A stretch of 64,000 bases of DNA, taken from the NCBI GenBank assembly GCA_019422105.1, contig JAHZDZ010000010.1, positions 1 to 64,000 on the forward strand, written 5' to 3'. Shown piece by piece: positions 26,877 to 35,788 of this stretch. The stretch's first letter is position 1, and each line of letters starts with the position of its first letter. The stretch comes from Bacillota bacterium (lineage in GTDB: Bacteria; Bacillota; Clostridia; Lachnospirales; Anaerotignaceae). Both the position numbers and the translations under genes were made by a program. Below the pieces are notes generated by a model. That model did no database searches, was not told the DNA's origin, and saw only the letters and a program-made list of their open reading frames with translations.

Positions 26877-27246
26877 AAAGAGCACGGGCAAATATCTGAG
26901 TGAGTCAAAGCCGCGGAAACCGTAAACATGAAGGTATTTGAATTGCTTGGCAGAACTTTGCTCAAAAGCAAGTTTACATGAAAAATAACGTTTTGTTCCC
27001 TATTAAAAAACCATGAGGCTTTGGAGACTTAAAACAGGCCTGCAATTCTCTGATAATTTTGGGCAATAAAAAAGGTATTGGGCTATGGCCTCCAATACCT
27101 TTCCAAAAAGCTACACAAAAACTTATTTTAAAAGCAGACAATTGCCGAAACGCTGCCTGTTCCTTATTGCTTGCGCAATAATTTCAATGGAAACGGAATG
27201 GCCTAAAACGGCCATTCCGTTAACCCAGCCACCCTGCGGCTGGATT
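26877..27246. other. Intergenic stretch with two hairpins
   Basis: No gene is visible. Two hairpins lie on the minus-strand exit of the M23 gene: 27193-27220 (arms CGGAATGGCC) and 27071-27102 (arms AAAGGTATTGG, followed on the minus strand by T6). The second is a good rho-independent terminator. TTGCTTGCGCAATAA at about 27167 resembles the repeat start seen at 22.9 kb. Confidence 0.6.
27066..27102 (-). terminator. Terminator of the M23 (SpoIIQ-like) gene
   Basis: Arms AAAGGTATTGG / CCAATACCTTT with a 10-base loop, followed on the minus strand by a T6 run (CCTTTTTTATT), about 145 bp after the stop codon. Confidence 0.8.
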
Positions 27247-28065
27247 TCAATCCATCAGAGCAACCTTGGGGTCAACTGTAGAGTCATCTCTTGTCACCTT
27301 AAATTCCAGGTGGTCGCCTAAAAGCACACTGTATTTTGTCGGCGCTGCAACCTGGCCGATTGTTTCTCCCGCTGTCACCCTGTCTCCTACATTTACAGAC
27401 ACATCTTCCATGAGCTGGCTGTATGTAGTCTTCCATCCGTCTCCATGGTCAAGCACTACCGTATTGCCTCTTTGGGCGTCAAAGCTCACACTCTCCACAG
27501 TACCGTCAGCAGACGCCTTTACCGCTGTGCCAGCCTCCGCACCGATACATACGTTATCATTGGTTCTGAACTGATCCAGTGTAATATCATAGATTGCCTG
27601 GTCCGTACTGTAATCCATCACAATTGTACCCTCAATAGGCCATTGTAATTTCAGGTCATCCTCTAAGGCAGCAGTTTCTTCCAAATCCTCAGCATTGGAA
27701 TCCTCCTCTGTATTCTCCTTCGATGTCTTATCCTCAGGAACAGCCTTATCATCATTCTTTATTTCCGCATTGGGCTTTGTCTGGTTAGCGGCAGCAGGTG
27801 CATCCGCCTCCTCCCCGTAATCCCTGGAAACTTCATTTTCCACGGCTGTTTCATCAAAAATCTTGGGCTGAGCATTTTTGTTGCTGTCAACCGTCTGTGT
27901 TTCATATTCCTCTTCCATCCCCTGTGCGCTTCTGTCAGGCACCTTCCTGCCATTATCTTTGGAATGGAACGCGCCTACGCCTGCGACAACAGCAGCCGCA
28001 CACACAAAAGAAAATACTGCTCCGTAATAATATTTTTTATTTCTGGAATCTGGTTTTTTTCTCAT
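27247..28065 (-). CDS. spoIIQ: M23/LytM domain protein, SpoIIQ-like, degenerate active site
   Basis: The 272-residue protein has an N-terminal TM (about 12-32), a long acidic/Asn-rich linker and a C-terminal LytM-fold domain (about 145-270: WPIEGTIVMDYSTD, VVLDHGDGWKTTYSQL, VGDRVTAGETIGQVA). The usual M23 ligands are incomplete: the first HxxxD is not present and the HxH reads DHLEF, so it is probably inactive, as in many clostridial SpoIIQ proteins. It lies downstream of spoIID, as spoIIQ does in many Clostridia. In Bacillus SpoIIQ pairs with SpoIIIAH to bridge forespore and mother cell. The name is inferred from synteny plus architecture. Confidence 0.8.
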   Translation of the reverse strand: MRKKPDSRNKKYYYGAVFSFVCAAAVVAGVGAFHSKDNGRKVPDRSAQGMEEEYETQTVDSNKNAQPKIFDETAVENEVSRDYGEEADAPAAANQTKPNAEIKNDDKAVPEDKTSKENTEEDSNAEDLEETAALEDDLKLQWPIEGTIVMDYSTDQAIYDITLDQFRTNDNVCIGAEAGTAVKASADGTVESVSFDAQRGNTVVLDHGDGWKTTYSQLMEDVSVNVGDRVTAGETIGQVAAPTKYSVLLGDHLEFKVTRDDSTVDPKVALMD

Positions 28066-28196
28066 CTATTACACCTCCGACTATAGTATAGCCGCAGGCA
28101 AAAAAGTTTATACAAAAAGGCTGTAAAGTTTTTCGTCCGATTTAAAAAAACCAAACTGCATATCTGCCTGTACTGTCAAAAGCAAAATGAAAAGAA

Positions 28197-28248
28197 AAGC
28201 GGTAAAATCTTATCAGCTCAACCATTCTAAAGAGTTTTATAACCGCTT
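28197..28248 (-). terminator. Probable terminator of spoIID
   Basis: Arms AAGCGGT(T)ATAAAA / TTTTACCGCTT with a 26-base loop, followed on the minus strand by TTCTTTTCATTTTG, between spoIID and the M23 gene. If functional, the two genes are transcribed separately. Confidence 0.5.
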
Positions 28249-28326
28249 GACGCTTATTTTTCTTCTTCGCATTCTCTCTTAAAATAAGGAAGCCCTCTGA
28301 CACTTCCGCAGGAAAAGCAGAAGTCT

Positions 28327-29316
28327 TTAAATGCTTTCTTTGCGAAGCTCCACACCGTTATAATAATGTTTTAATATTTCCTCGTAACCCAATCCCTCTT
28401 CAGCCATAAAATTAGCGCCGTATTGGCTCATCCCTGCGCCATGACCATAGCCCCTGGTCACAAACACGATAGTATCTCCCTCCTGCCTTATGGTAAAATC
28501 ACTGGAACGGAGCGATAAGCACTCTCTGACATCCTTTCCCTCCATTATCTTATTGCCAATTTGTATACTTTTCACATATCCCGCCTCTGTCCGCTCTATT
28601 ATCTGCATCTGTTCCAGCAGGCTTCCCTCTGTCAGTATCAAATCAGGATATTTGGCCTGAAGCTTTCCTATCACCTCGTTAACAGGAAGAGATGTCTGTG
28701 TCTCAAAACCCGGTGCTTTCTCATCCTCCAAGCTGTCTACCGTTTTTAAGTAAGGAAGAGACTGCCCCCATACATTGGCGGAATCCTCTGTAAAGCCTGC
28801 ACTGGTGGAGTGAAAAACCGCCAGAATAGGCTCATTTTCATATACCATAATTTCGCCTCTGGTTTGGTCTACTGCGTTACTTACCTTTTGATAATATTTC
28901 TCAAAATTAACACCCCACTTTTGTTTCAGCTCTTCCTTTGTTTCATATGCCTGGTCAATATGATAGGGTACCGTATTATCGCCATTTAGTTCCTTATTTT
29001 CATTCATTTTTCTAAGGGCATAGGTGCGCGCCGCCACAGCCTGGGCTTTCAGCGCCTCCTCCTCGAAGGAAGCGGGCATCTCCGCCGCAACAACCCCCTT
29101 GATATAATCCTCAAAGGGCGTTTCTACTATCTCCTCCGTCTCTGGGTTCATAACTTTGATCTGCGTGCCGTCAAAATAAACGGCATCTGCCTTCGTACCG
29201 TCATCCACCTTCTCCATAGCCGTGACCTCAAAGCCATACAGATATGTAATCCCCACCGGCACCGCTATCACAGCGGTAAAGGTATATATTAAAATACAGC
29301 CTATCCATTTTTTCAT
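28327..29316 (-). CDS. spoIID: Stage II sporulation protein D
   Basis: A peptidoglycan lytic transglycosylase of the engulfment (DMP) machinery, membrane-anchored in the mother cell. The 329-residue protein has an N-terminal TM (about 3-22), then the SpoIID domain with EDYIKGVVAAEMPASFEEEALKAQAVAARTYA split across residues 70-105, and C-terminal TRGYGHGAGMSQYGA near residue 285. The ATG at 29316 follows GAGGGAT; a 22-codon extension upstream is not family-like. Paired with the SpoIIQ-like gene downstream. Confidence 0.95.
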   Translation of the reverse strand: MKKWIGCILIYTFTAVIAVPVGITYLYGFEVTAMEKVDDGTKADAVYFDGTQIKVMNPETEEIVETPFEDYIKGVVAAEMPASFEEEALKAQAVAARTYALRKMNENKELNGDNTVPYHIDQAYETKEELKQKWGVNFEKYYQKVSNAVDQTRGEIMVYENEPILAVFHSTSAGFTEDSANVWGQSLPYLKTVDSLEDEKAPGFETQTSLPVNEVIGKLQAKYPDLILTEGSLLEQMQIIERTEAGYVKSIQIGNKIMEGKDVRECLSLRSSDFTIRQEGDTIVFVTRGYGHGAGMSQYGANFMAEEGLGYEEILKHYYNGVELRKESI

Positions 29317-29484
29317 AGTATCCCTCTTTATAAAAGCTTGTTCGTACTTATAATATATGAATAAAAGGGATGAAAAATGCAAATACCCGACTGCTTTTTA
29401 TCCTTGCGGCAAAAAGAGACAAATAAAAAAACGGCTGATGGTAGATTGTTTAAGAGAGCAAAGCGGTTGTTTATGGCAGGCAAA

Positions 29485-29690
29485 CAAAAAAAAGCTTGAT
29501 AAATCAAGCTTTCAAGCTGTCGATAGCGTCATATTTCAGACCCGAGAACACTGCTTGGGGTTTACCCCTTCCCAGTAGAAACCGCGTATTTACGCGGCTG
29601 CCTAAAAAGTTTTTGTCCCGCTTTTACTCGTTTACTACGGCCTGAAGGCCTGATATAACAAGCTTCCTTCTTTTCTATTTTCACGCACCG
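29485..29690 (-). ncRNA. Candidate structured RNA upstream of a strong terminator
   Basis: Between the membrane-protein gene (ends 29698) and spoIID, the minus strand carries a series of stems: GGCCTTCAGGCC, CCGCGTAAATACGCGG, and ACTG...GGGGTAAACCCC...CAGT. It ends in an excellent terminator (AAGCTTGAT/ATCAAGCTT then T8, near 29489-29512). No reading frame fits. An ATAACAAGC/GCTTGTTAT pair at the upstream end may terminate or process the preceding mRNA. I cannot assign it to 6S, a riboswitch or another known class. Confidence 0.45.
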
Positions 29691-29697
29691 CTTGTTA

Positions 29698-30486
29698 TTA
29701 TACCGCTGTAAAAATAAAATAATAATAAAAAACCGCCGCCAGTACCAATACCGATAACGCCCTTATCACCGCAGCCCTGTCAGCACGCTTTTGGCACTTT
29801 TCCTCTCTCTCCGGCAATATGCGGTGAATATAAAGTCCGCCGAAAACACCCCTGTGCTCCACCGCCGAAAGGGAAGTTTTGCCCTCCATCAAGCGAAAAA
29901 CCCCACGAGTTATTTTGAAGTGATAGGTTTGTCCGTTGCAAATTCCCTCAAGATAATAAGCATGCCAAAGCCTGTGAAGCTTCATCGTGCTGCATTTAAT
30001 CAATATCAGCTGCGTTTTTTTGGATAAAAGCCTATCCAGAAAGGAGACAAGGCAAAAATAGATATAGCTGTTGACAGCAATCAGCACCATAATAACTGCA
30101 ACAATTTTTGCCGTCAGAGACACCCGATCCTCGTCATACCGCAGAAATAATAACGGCTGAAAGTCAACATCCCAAACGACGATACTTGACACTGCCAAGC
30201 ACAAAAGTACCAATGTCACAACAAAAATCAAAAGCTTTATACCATTTGTTTTTTTCATTTTTGTCGTATTCCACATTTTCAAAAAACTGATAGGATACGC
30301 GGCCACCAAAAACAGTATTGCCGTAAAAACTCCGATAAAATCCGCCAATCGACCGGCCTGCAAACCATAAAAAATATACAGAAAGAATGCCTGGGACAGG
30401 GCCGGCAGAAACCATTTCTTATTACCGGTCACTGAAATCAGCAATAGACAAAAGACAAGCATACCATAGGAAACTGTACCTGCCAT
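29698..30486 (-). CDS. Unknown multi-pass membrane protein
   Basis: A 262-residue protein, not recognised, with about six hydrophobic segments (near residues 3-20, 26-42, 49-72, 84-108, 126-150 and 240-260) and a soluble stretch of roughly 85 residues containing HRLWHAYYLEGICNGQTYHF. The ribosome binding site GGGGGAGAGGG is strong. It starts 18 bp after the radical SAM gene and is probably co-transcribed with it. Confidence 0.75.
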   Translation of the reverse strand: MAGTVSYGMLVFCLLLISVTGNKKWFLPALSQAFFLYIFYGLQAGRLADFIGVFTAILFLVAAYPISFLKMWNTTKMKKTNGIKLLIFVVTLVLLCLAVSSIVVWDVDFQPLLFLRYDEDRVSLTAKIVAVIMVLIAVNSYIYFCLVSFLDRLLSKKTQLILIKCSTMKLHRLWHAYYLEGICNGQTYHFKITRGVFRLMEGKTSLSAVEHRGVFGGLYIHRILPEREEKCQKRADRAAVIRALSVLVLAAVFYYYFIFTAV

Positions 30487-30504
30487 GACCCTCTCCCCCT
30501 TCTG

Positions 30505-31374
30505 TTAAAATCCTCTGAAGCCCTCCGGCTTAAAGTGGTTTGCCTGTATTGCCGTCTCAATTTTTTCAAGAAGCTTTTCCTTGTCCCCGTTTAATGTGCC
30601 GGACAGCGAAATATAATTGGAGGCATGGTTCGAGCGGAATACAGTGCCCTCACTGTCCACATTGCTGATGAAAAGGCGAACCTCCTCCAGTACATCCGGG
30701 GGCGCCAGTATCTCGAACTCTCCTCTTTCCACCTGTACATAAAGAGGCGTTCCCTGGTCTACCATTAGCGTAAGAAAACCTACATACTCAGGCTTTATGG
30801 CGCTGATTACCTCTGCGGAATGAACCGCGTGCTCCCTCAAACGTGCCTTGCCGCCAAGTCCTGATATGATTGTCATTGACAATATCATACCCGCCTGGCG
30901 CACCTTTTGTCCGGCCTCAATCATTTCGCCGGCAGTAACACCCTTCTGTGTGTCCAAAAGCACCTGGTCATCTCCGCTTTCAAGGCCTACATAGACCATG
31001 TCAAGCCCCGCTTCCTTTAATTGACGCAGTTCCTCGGGCGTCTTCTGCAAAATATCCTTCGGCGCCCCATAAACAGAAATCCTCTCCACCTCTGGGAATA
31101 TTTCTTTGATTTTGCCGAGAATATACAATAAGTCCCTGGTTTTTACTATCAGCGCATCCCCATCAGCAAGGAATATCCTTCTAACTGCAAATTTATAATA
31201 CTGCCTCGCCATTTCCAGATCTTCTACAACCTCATTCAAATCTCTGATTCTAAAGTTTTTGTCCTTATACATGGAGCAAAACGTACATTTATTTCTCGCA
31301 CAGCCAATCGTAAGCTGTATAATAAGGCTTCGCGCCTCACTTGGCGGCCTGTAAACGGCTCCCTCATATCTCAT
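30505..31374 (-). CDS. Radical SAM protein
   Basis: A 289-residue 4Fe-4S S-adenosylmethionine radical enzyme. The cluster motif reads C-ARNK-C-TF-C (near residues 20-28), followed by SMYKDKNFR. Downstream ADGDALI, VYVGLESGDDQVL and GLGGKARLREHA correspond to the barrel strands of the family. This CX4CX2C group, opening MRYEG..YRPPSEA, is common in Clostridia and has no established substrate. AGGAGGAG precedes ATG. It is followed directly by the membrane protein at 29698. Confidence 0.9.
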   Translation of the reverse strand: MRYEGAVYRPPSEARSLIIQLTIGCARNKCTFCSMYKDKNFRIRDLNEVVEDLEMARQYYKFAVRRIFLADGDALIVKTRDLLYILGKIKEIFPEVERISVYGAPKDILQKTPEELRQLKEAGLDMVYVGLESGDDQVLLDTQKGVTAGEMIEAGQKVRQAGMILSMTIISGLGGKARLREHAVHSAEVISAIKPEYVGFLTLMVDQGTPLYVQVERGEFEILAPPDVLEEVRLFISNVDSEGTVFRSNHASNYISLSGTLNGDKEKLLEKIETAIQANHFKPEGFRGF

Positions 31375-31428
31375 AAAAAACTCCTCCTATTTATTTTTGT
31401 CTAAGATTAATTCGTACACAAAACATTA

Positions 31429-31660
31429 TACCATAAAAGCGGAGAAAAAGGCACTTAAGAAGTATACCGTATAAGCTTGCTTACAAAGGTATACAGCTTA
31501 TGCAGTCATTTGCAAAGCAAATGTACCGCTCACCGGCAAGAAAGCCGGTCGCCACAGGCCGCTTTTGCCCCAGTCAAAAGTGATGAACATGAAAACCGCA
31601 GGTTTCGAGGTTCTCCGCTGAGATTTACCGATACCATACCATAAAAGCAGAGAAAAAGGC
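31429..31660. repeat. Dispersed intergenic repeat, copy C (longest)
   Basis: Starts TACCATAAAAGCGGAGAA at 31429 and carries GCAAATGTACCG, then CGCAGGTTTCGAGGTTCTCC, and a partial second copy of the start (ACCATAAAAGCAGAGAA) at 31638. GCGGAGAA near the left end and TTCTCCGC near 31611 are inverted, giving MITE-like ends. Internal order matches the copies at 1476 and 5436. Confidence 0.6.
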
Positions 31661-31881
31661 GAGTATTTCAGACTGCATAACAGTCACAGCATTTGTTTGT
31701 TTTCCCACTTTTGAATATAAATAGGATACCCTACGATTTTATAACAAATCACACTTTATTACAATATCTGAATTGTCATATAGAAATATATGGCAAGCAC
31801 ATAATTAAGTTGCACTCTTTATTCACCCCATTGCATAACAGACAGGCCAAATCAGGCAAAAAGATTGGCACAAAATTGCAA

Positions 31882-31910
31882 TTGCCTTTTATTCTCAATT
31901 CCGATATAAT
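31882..31910 (+). promoter_or_regulatory. Promoter of the TrpX-type lipoprotein gene
   Basis: TTGCCT (31882-31887), a 17-bp spacer and a perfect TATAAT (31905-31910), about 60 bp before the start codon. Confidence 0.7.
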
Positions 31911-31971
31911 GAAAAACGAGACGAGAGCCCGAAGGGGCAAAACAAAAATTAGACGAGATGAGGTTATGAAA

Positions 31972-32976
31972 ATGAAAAAGAATGTTATGAAGCTCACAGC
32001 AGCAGTATGTGCCTTTGCGCTTTTGGCAGGGTGCACCGCAAAGGAAAGCAAAAATCTATCTGATGGAAATGAAACAAAATCCGTTGAACCGATCAACATT
32101 GGCATCATTCAGCTGGTAGAACATCAGTCCCTGGACGACATTTACAGGGGTATTGTGGATGAACTGGCCGAAGAAGGCTATGTTGACGGTGAGAATATAT
32201 CCATCGATTATCAAAACGGTCAGGGAGACCAGTCCAACCTGAAAACAATCAGTCAAAGATTTGTAAATAATAAAGATGATTTGATTATCGCAATCGCAAC
32301 AGGAGCGGCCCAGTCCGCGGCGGCGGAGACAACAGAGATTCCAATTATTGCATCCTCCATTACCGACATGGTAGGAGCAGGACTTGTGGAGAGCAATGAA
32401 GCCCCCGGCGGAAATGTTACAGGTGTCAGCGATGTAACTCCGGTCAGCCAGCAGCTGGATATTCTCCTTCAACTGGTGCCCGATGCTAAAACCATAGGCA
32501 TTGCCTACTGCTCCAGTGAGCCAAACAGCGACTTTCAAATAAAGCTTGCAAAGGATTATCTGGACTCCAAAAATCTGAAATATGAAGAAGCTACCGTTGT
32601 AACCGTCAATGATATCACGCAGGTAGTTTCCTCCTTAGCGGAAAGAGTAGATGCCATTTATATCCCTGTTGACAACACCATGGCTTCTGCAATGCCATCC
32701 GTTATGAAAGCCTGTGAGGAAAGAAAAATGCCTGTCGTTGTAGGCGCGGCCGCAATGGTTGAGGAGGGCGCACTGGCAACTGTCGCTTTTGATTACTATG
32801 ATGCAGGACGCCAGTCGGCACAGATGGCAGTCAGGATTTTGAAGGGCGGCGAACCGGCATCAACTCCGATTGAAACCGTTGAGGAAACCTATCTTTATCT
32901 CAATAAAACCTACGCCGACCAAATCGGCGTTACCATTCCCCAGGAGCTTTTGGACAGCGCACGGGAGGTTTATTAA
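31972..32976 (+). CDS. ABC transporter substrate-binding lipoprotein (TrpX/DUF534 type)
   Basis: A 334-residue exported lipoprotein with signal peptide and lipobox LLAGC. The mature part shows the ABC_sub_bind pattern: INIGIIQLVEHQSLDDIYRG, IDYQNGQGDQSNLKTI, IIASSITDMVGAG, NVTGVSD and VDAIYIPVDNTM. Relatives bind tryptophan or other amino acids. The start at 31972 has GAGG 8 bases upstream; ATG at 31966 is an alternative. No permease or ATPase follows: two terminators and a convergent gene come next, so any transporter partner is elsewhere. Confidence 0.92.
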   Translation: MKKNVMKLTAAVCAFALLAGCTAKESKNLSDGNETKSVEPINIGIIQLVEHQSLDDIYRGIVDELAEEGYVDGENISIDYQNGQGDQSNLKTISQRFVNNKDDLIIAIATGAAQSAAAETTEIPIIASSITDMVGAGLVESNEAPGGNVTGVSDVTPVSQQLDILLQLVPDAKTIGIAYCSSEPNSDFQIKLAKDYLDSKNLKYEEATVVTVNDITQVVSSLAERVDAIYIPVDNTMASAMPSVMKACEERKMPVVVGAAAMVEEGALATVAFDYYDAGRQSAQMAVRILKGGEPASTPIETVEETYLYLNKTYADQIGVTIPQELLDSAREVY

Positions 32977-32984
32977 TGAAATTT

Positions 32985-33009
32985 AAAAGCCCTTATATGA
33001 GGGCTTTTT
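32985..33009 (+). terminator. Terminator of the substrate-binding protein gene
   Basis: The stem AAAAGCCCT / AGGGCTTTTT with a short loop starts 8 bp after the stop codon. Confidence 0.9.
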
Positions 33010-33112
33010 ATAATTTAAAGCGGCCTATCTTGGTCAGTGTCATAAGTAACTTACCTGCTACATATTTTTCTAGAACAAACTGAAGGATATGATTTTCTTA
33101 CAGAAAAGAGAT

Positions 33113-33137
33113 AAAAAAAGGCCTTTCGGCCTTTTTT
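33113..33137. terminator. Bidirectional terminator before the SLH gene end
   Basis: AAAAAAAGGCC, loop TTTC, GGCCTTTTTTT. It adjoins the stop codon of the convergent S-layer-homology gene and can terminate both strands. Confidence 0.9.
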
Positions 33138-35788
33138 TAATCTGTAAATTCAATTTTCTTTACTTTTTGATAAGCATCCAAATAAATCACTGCTTTCACA
33201 TTCTTATAATTAGAACCTAATTTTTCGTCTACCCTCTTTAAACTGCTGTAAGAGGCTCCATTATAGTATATATCTGCGGAGGAAGGTATTTCATGCATGC
33301 CCGTATTGCCATCACTTTTTTCATATATAACACTATCCTGATAAATATATTTTACATCGCAGCGTATTGTTGAGTTGGAACCGCCGTCTTCATCCAGTGA
33401 TATTGTTATTTTCGTCGCCTTACCGCTGCTGTTTGTTTCTACCGTAATGTATACATTGCTGTATCTGTCCCTTGTATTTTCCAAATTTGATTTTGATATA
33501 GTTGAACCATCACGATAAATTTTGCAGGTGCTGGCATAATAAATCTTGTGTAAATGGTCGTCTTCATCCCGCACATTAATATAATCATCGTAGACATCCC
33601 TCAGTTTACCCTTGATTGTTTTGGAGGATTTTGAGGATGAGCTTCCGAATTCCTTTTTAGAGGTATCGATTCTTGTTACCTTGCCGCTTGAGTTCAGCTT
33701 CAGCTTCCCATAAATCGTTTCATCCTCTACTTTGCTTTCCAATTTTGAAAATTTAATGGAGTCATCATCATAATAATAATCCGGCGAGCTGGCCCATTCA
33801 TATGTTTTACTGCCGTTGGAGGTTTTAATACGTACCTCATCCTCATTGAAACGTGTTATTTCACCGGTTAAATCATCATCATCCTTGCTGGCCTCCACCT
33901 TGGTCGCTCTATTCTTGGAATCATAGGTTACCGTAACGCTTAAGGTATGGTCATCCATCTCATCCTCTATATCGGAGCGAGATTTGGATTTGCCCTCCAA
34001 ATAATATTTTGTGCTGGAGGTCACATCAAAGGTTTCTGTACCGCCGCTGGATTTCTTGACCTCAATCTCACTGCTGTCCAGATCCTTAATGGTTCCCTTT
34101 AACGTCTTCGTGGAGGTGCTTGGCTTTTCCGTTGTGGCCAAAACCTCCAGTAGCTTGCCGCTCTGGTTAAAGCGGAGAGTTACATAAATGGTATCGTCCT
34201 CCATAGCCTTCTTAATTTCACTCACAGTCGAAGATTTATTCTCCAGCTTAAAGGTTGTTGTGCTGTAAATATCATGCTTGCTGGTAGATCCGTTTGATTT
34301 CTTGACTGTAATCTCATCGGAGTCCAAATCACGGATAGTACCCTCCACATCACTGTCCTCCGGCTCGTCCCTGTAGGCGAAAAGCTTGTTGACCTTGCCA
34401 TCGGAATCCCTGTAAAGGATAACCCAAATATCATCCTCTTCCTTCATTGCCGTATTAATTTTTGATATGGTAGAATCCTTATCATCCAGCTTTATAGTTG
34501 CGCCGGATTTAATTTTATAATAGGTAGATCCGCCGCTTTCCTTTTTGACATAAACCTCACCCGAATCAAGGGTACGGATAGTGCCCTTGATGCCGTCCGC
34601 CATAGTGGTCTTTGCCACTATTTTGGAAACCTTGCCGCTTATATCAATGCTGGCCTCCACGTCTACCGCCGTATCCTTATTGGCCTCCATAAGAGATTTC
34701 ACGGAGGATTTTTCACCATTCAGAGTAACCTCCACATTGGACGCCATATAATAGCGTTCCATACCGCCGGAGGATTTGTTGATATAAATTTCATCATTAT
34801 AGATATCATCTATTCTGCCGGATATCGTCTTCAATGAGCTGCCTGAGGTGCTGCTGACGGAATGCACTGTAACCTTTTTCACTGTAGCTCCGTCATATTC
34901 CACTGTAATCACATCTCCAAGACTCAAGTCCAGGAAGGATTTTCTGGTGTCAGTGGAATCCTCTATTTTAGTATTACTGTCTCCGAAAAATCCAACGTTC
35001 TTTCCGTTGTAAAGGATACTGACCAAAGCCGAGCTTCCATATGCTTCTACCTTTGTTACCGTTCCTCTGGCGGAGGTGCCGTTTACAACCGGTGGATTTA
35101 CAGTTGTCGTCCCGCCCTTATCCAGCGACCCGTATGTCTTGCTTGCCACAACCGCCATTTCCGCCCTGTTGATATAATTTTTGGGATTGAAATTATTGTT
35201 GTTGTCGCCGACCAGAATATTTAATCTCGCCAAAAGCTCAACATAGGGAACTGATGTGGAGGCAACGCTTGACTTGTCCCGAAAAGACAGGGACGCATTC
35301 GTATTAACCGTGTTCATAGCGCTCAGCGTCTTGCCGAATATTACCGCAACGCCCTCTCTTGTGGCATAATTATTGGTATTCTTATCCTTCATGAACTTGG
35401 ATACATCAGACATGGAAAGAATGTTGTTTTCCAGTGCATAGGCAACCGCTTCATGGGCCCAGGAAGGAATGTTGTAGCCATTGAGCACAGAAGACCACTT
35501 TGTCACAAGTCCGCTGGTACTTTTCAAATTATTTGTATTTTTTAATATGGCGTAGGCCATCTGGGTAGTTTCACAGTAGGTGACCTTATCCTTTGCGCGG
35601 AAAACCTTTTTTCCCGTTTTTACATCGCTGTCCCCTACCATAAGGCCCAAATCGGCAACCTTGTTGATATATTCCTTTGCCCCTTCCCAGGGCACATTAT
35701 TAATATCGGAGAAACTTGCCCCGAAGCTTGTTACACTGCTGCCCAAAACCATGGCCGCCGTCAGAAATACAGCTGCTTGACGTTTCAT
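33137..35788 (-). CDS. S-layer homology protein with seven ~73-residue repeats
   Basis: An 883-residue secreted cell-surface protein with signal peptide (cleavage near SFGA, residue 22). Three SLH modules cover about residues 24-215 (FSDINNVPWEGAKEYINKV, SWAHEAVAYALENNIL, YVELLARLNILVGDN...NYINRAEMAVV). The rest is a Ser/Thr/Asp/Lys-rich tandem array: one degenerate unit, then seven units opening like KGTIRDLDSDEITVKKS and ending like GKVTKI. The start ATG follows AAGGGGGT. Probably a wall-bound surface layer or scaffold protein; the repeat unit itself is not one I recognise. Confidence 0.9.
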   Translation of the reverse strand: MKRQAAVFLTAAMVLGSSVTSFGASFSDINNVPWEGAKEYINKVADLGLMVGDSDVKTGKKVFRAKDKVTYCETTQMAYAILKNTNNLKSTSGLVTKWSSVLNGYNIPSWAHEAVAYALENNILSMSDVSKFMKDKNTNNYATREGVAVIFGKTLSAMNTVNTNASLSFRDKSSVASTSVPYVELLARLNILVGDNNNNFNPKNYINRAEMAVVASKTYGSLDKGGTTTVNPPVVNGTSARGTVTKVEAYGSSALVSILYNGKNVGFFGDSNTKIEDSTDTRKSFLDLSLGDVITVEYDGATVKKVTVHSVSSTSGSSLKTISGRIDDIYNDEIYINKSSGGMERYYMASNVEVTLNGEKSSVKSLMEANKDTAVDVEASIDISGKVSKIVAKTTMADGIKGTIRTLDSGEVYVKKESGGSTYYKIKSGATIKLDDKDSTISKINTAMKEEDDIWVILYRDSDGKVNKLFAYRDEPEDSDVEGTIRDLDSDEITVKKSNGSTSKHDIYSTTTFKLENKSSTVSEIKKAMEDDTIYVTLRFNQSGKLLEVLATTEKPSTSTKTLKGTIKDLDSSEIEVKKSSGGTETFDVTSSTKYYLEGKSKSRSDIEDEMDDHTLSVTVTYDSKNRATKVEASKDDDDLTGEITRFNEDEVRIKTSNGSKTYEWASSPDYYYDDDSIKFSKLESKVEDETIYGKLKLNSSGKVTRIDTSKKEFGSSSSKSSKTIKGKLRDVYDDYINVRDEDDHLHKIYYASTCKIYRDGSTISKSNLENTRDRYSNVYITVETNSSGKATKITISLDEDGGSNSTIRCDVKYIYQDSVIYEKSDGNTGMHEIPSSADIYYNGASYSSLKRVDEKLGSNYKNVKAVIYLDAYQKVKKIEFTD

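Noticed and set aside
28262..28326. A short Cys-containing frame continuing past the spoIID stop
   Set aside because: It reads through in another frame as FCFSCGSVRGLPYFKREC but has no independent start or ribosome binding site; probably chance.
29485..29690. 6S RNA or a known riboswitch
   Set aside because: The stems do not match the long bulged hairpin of 6S RNA, and no riboswitch core motif is recognisable; kept only as an unclassified candidate.
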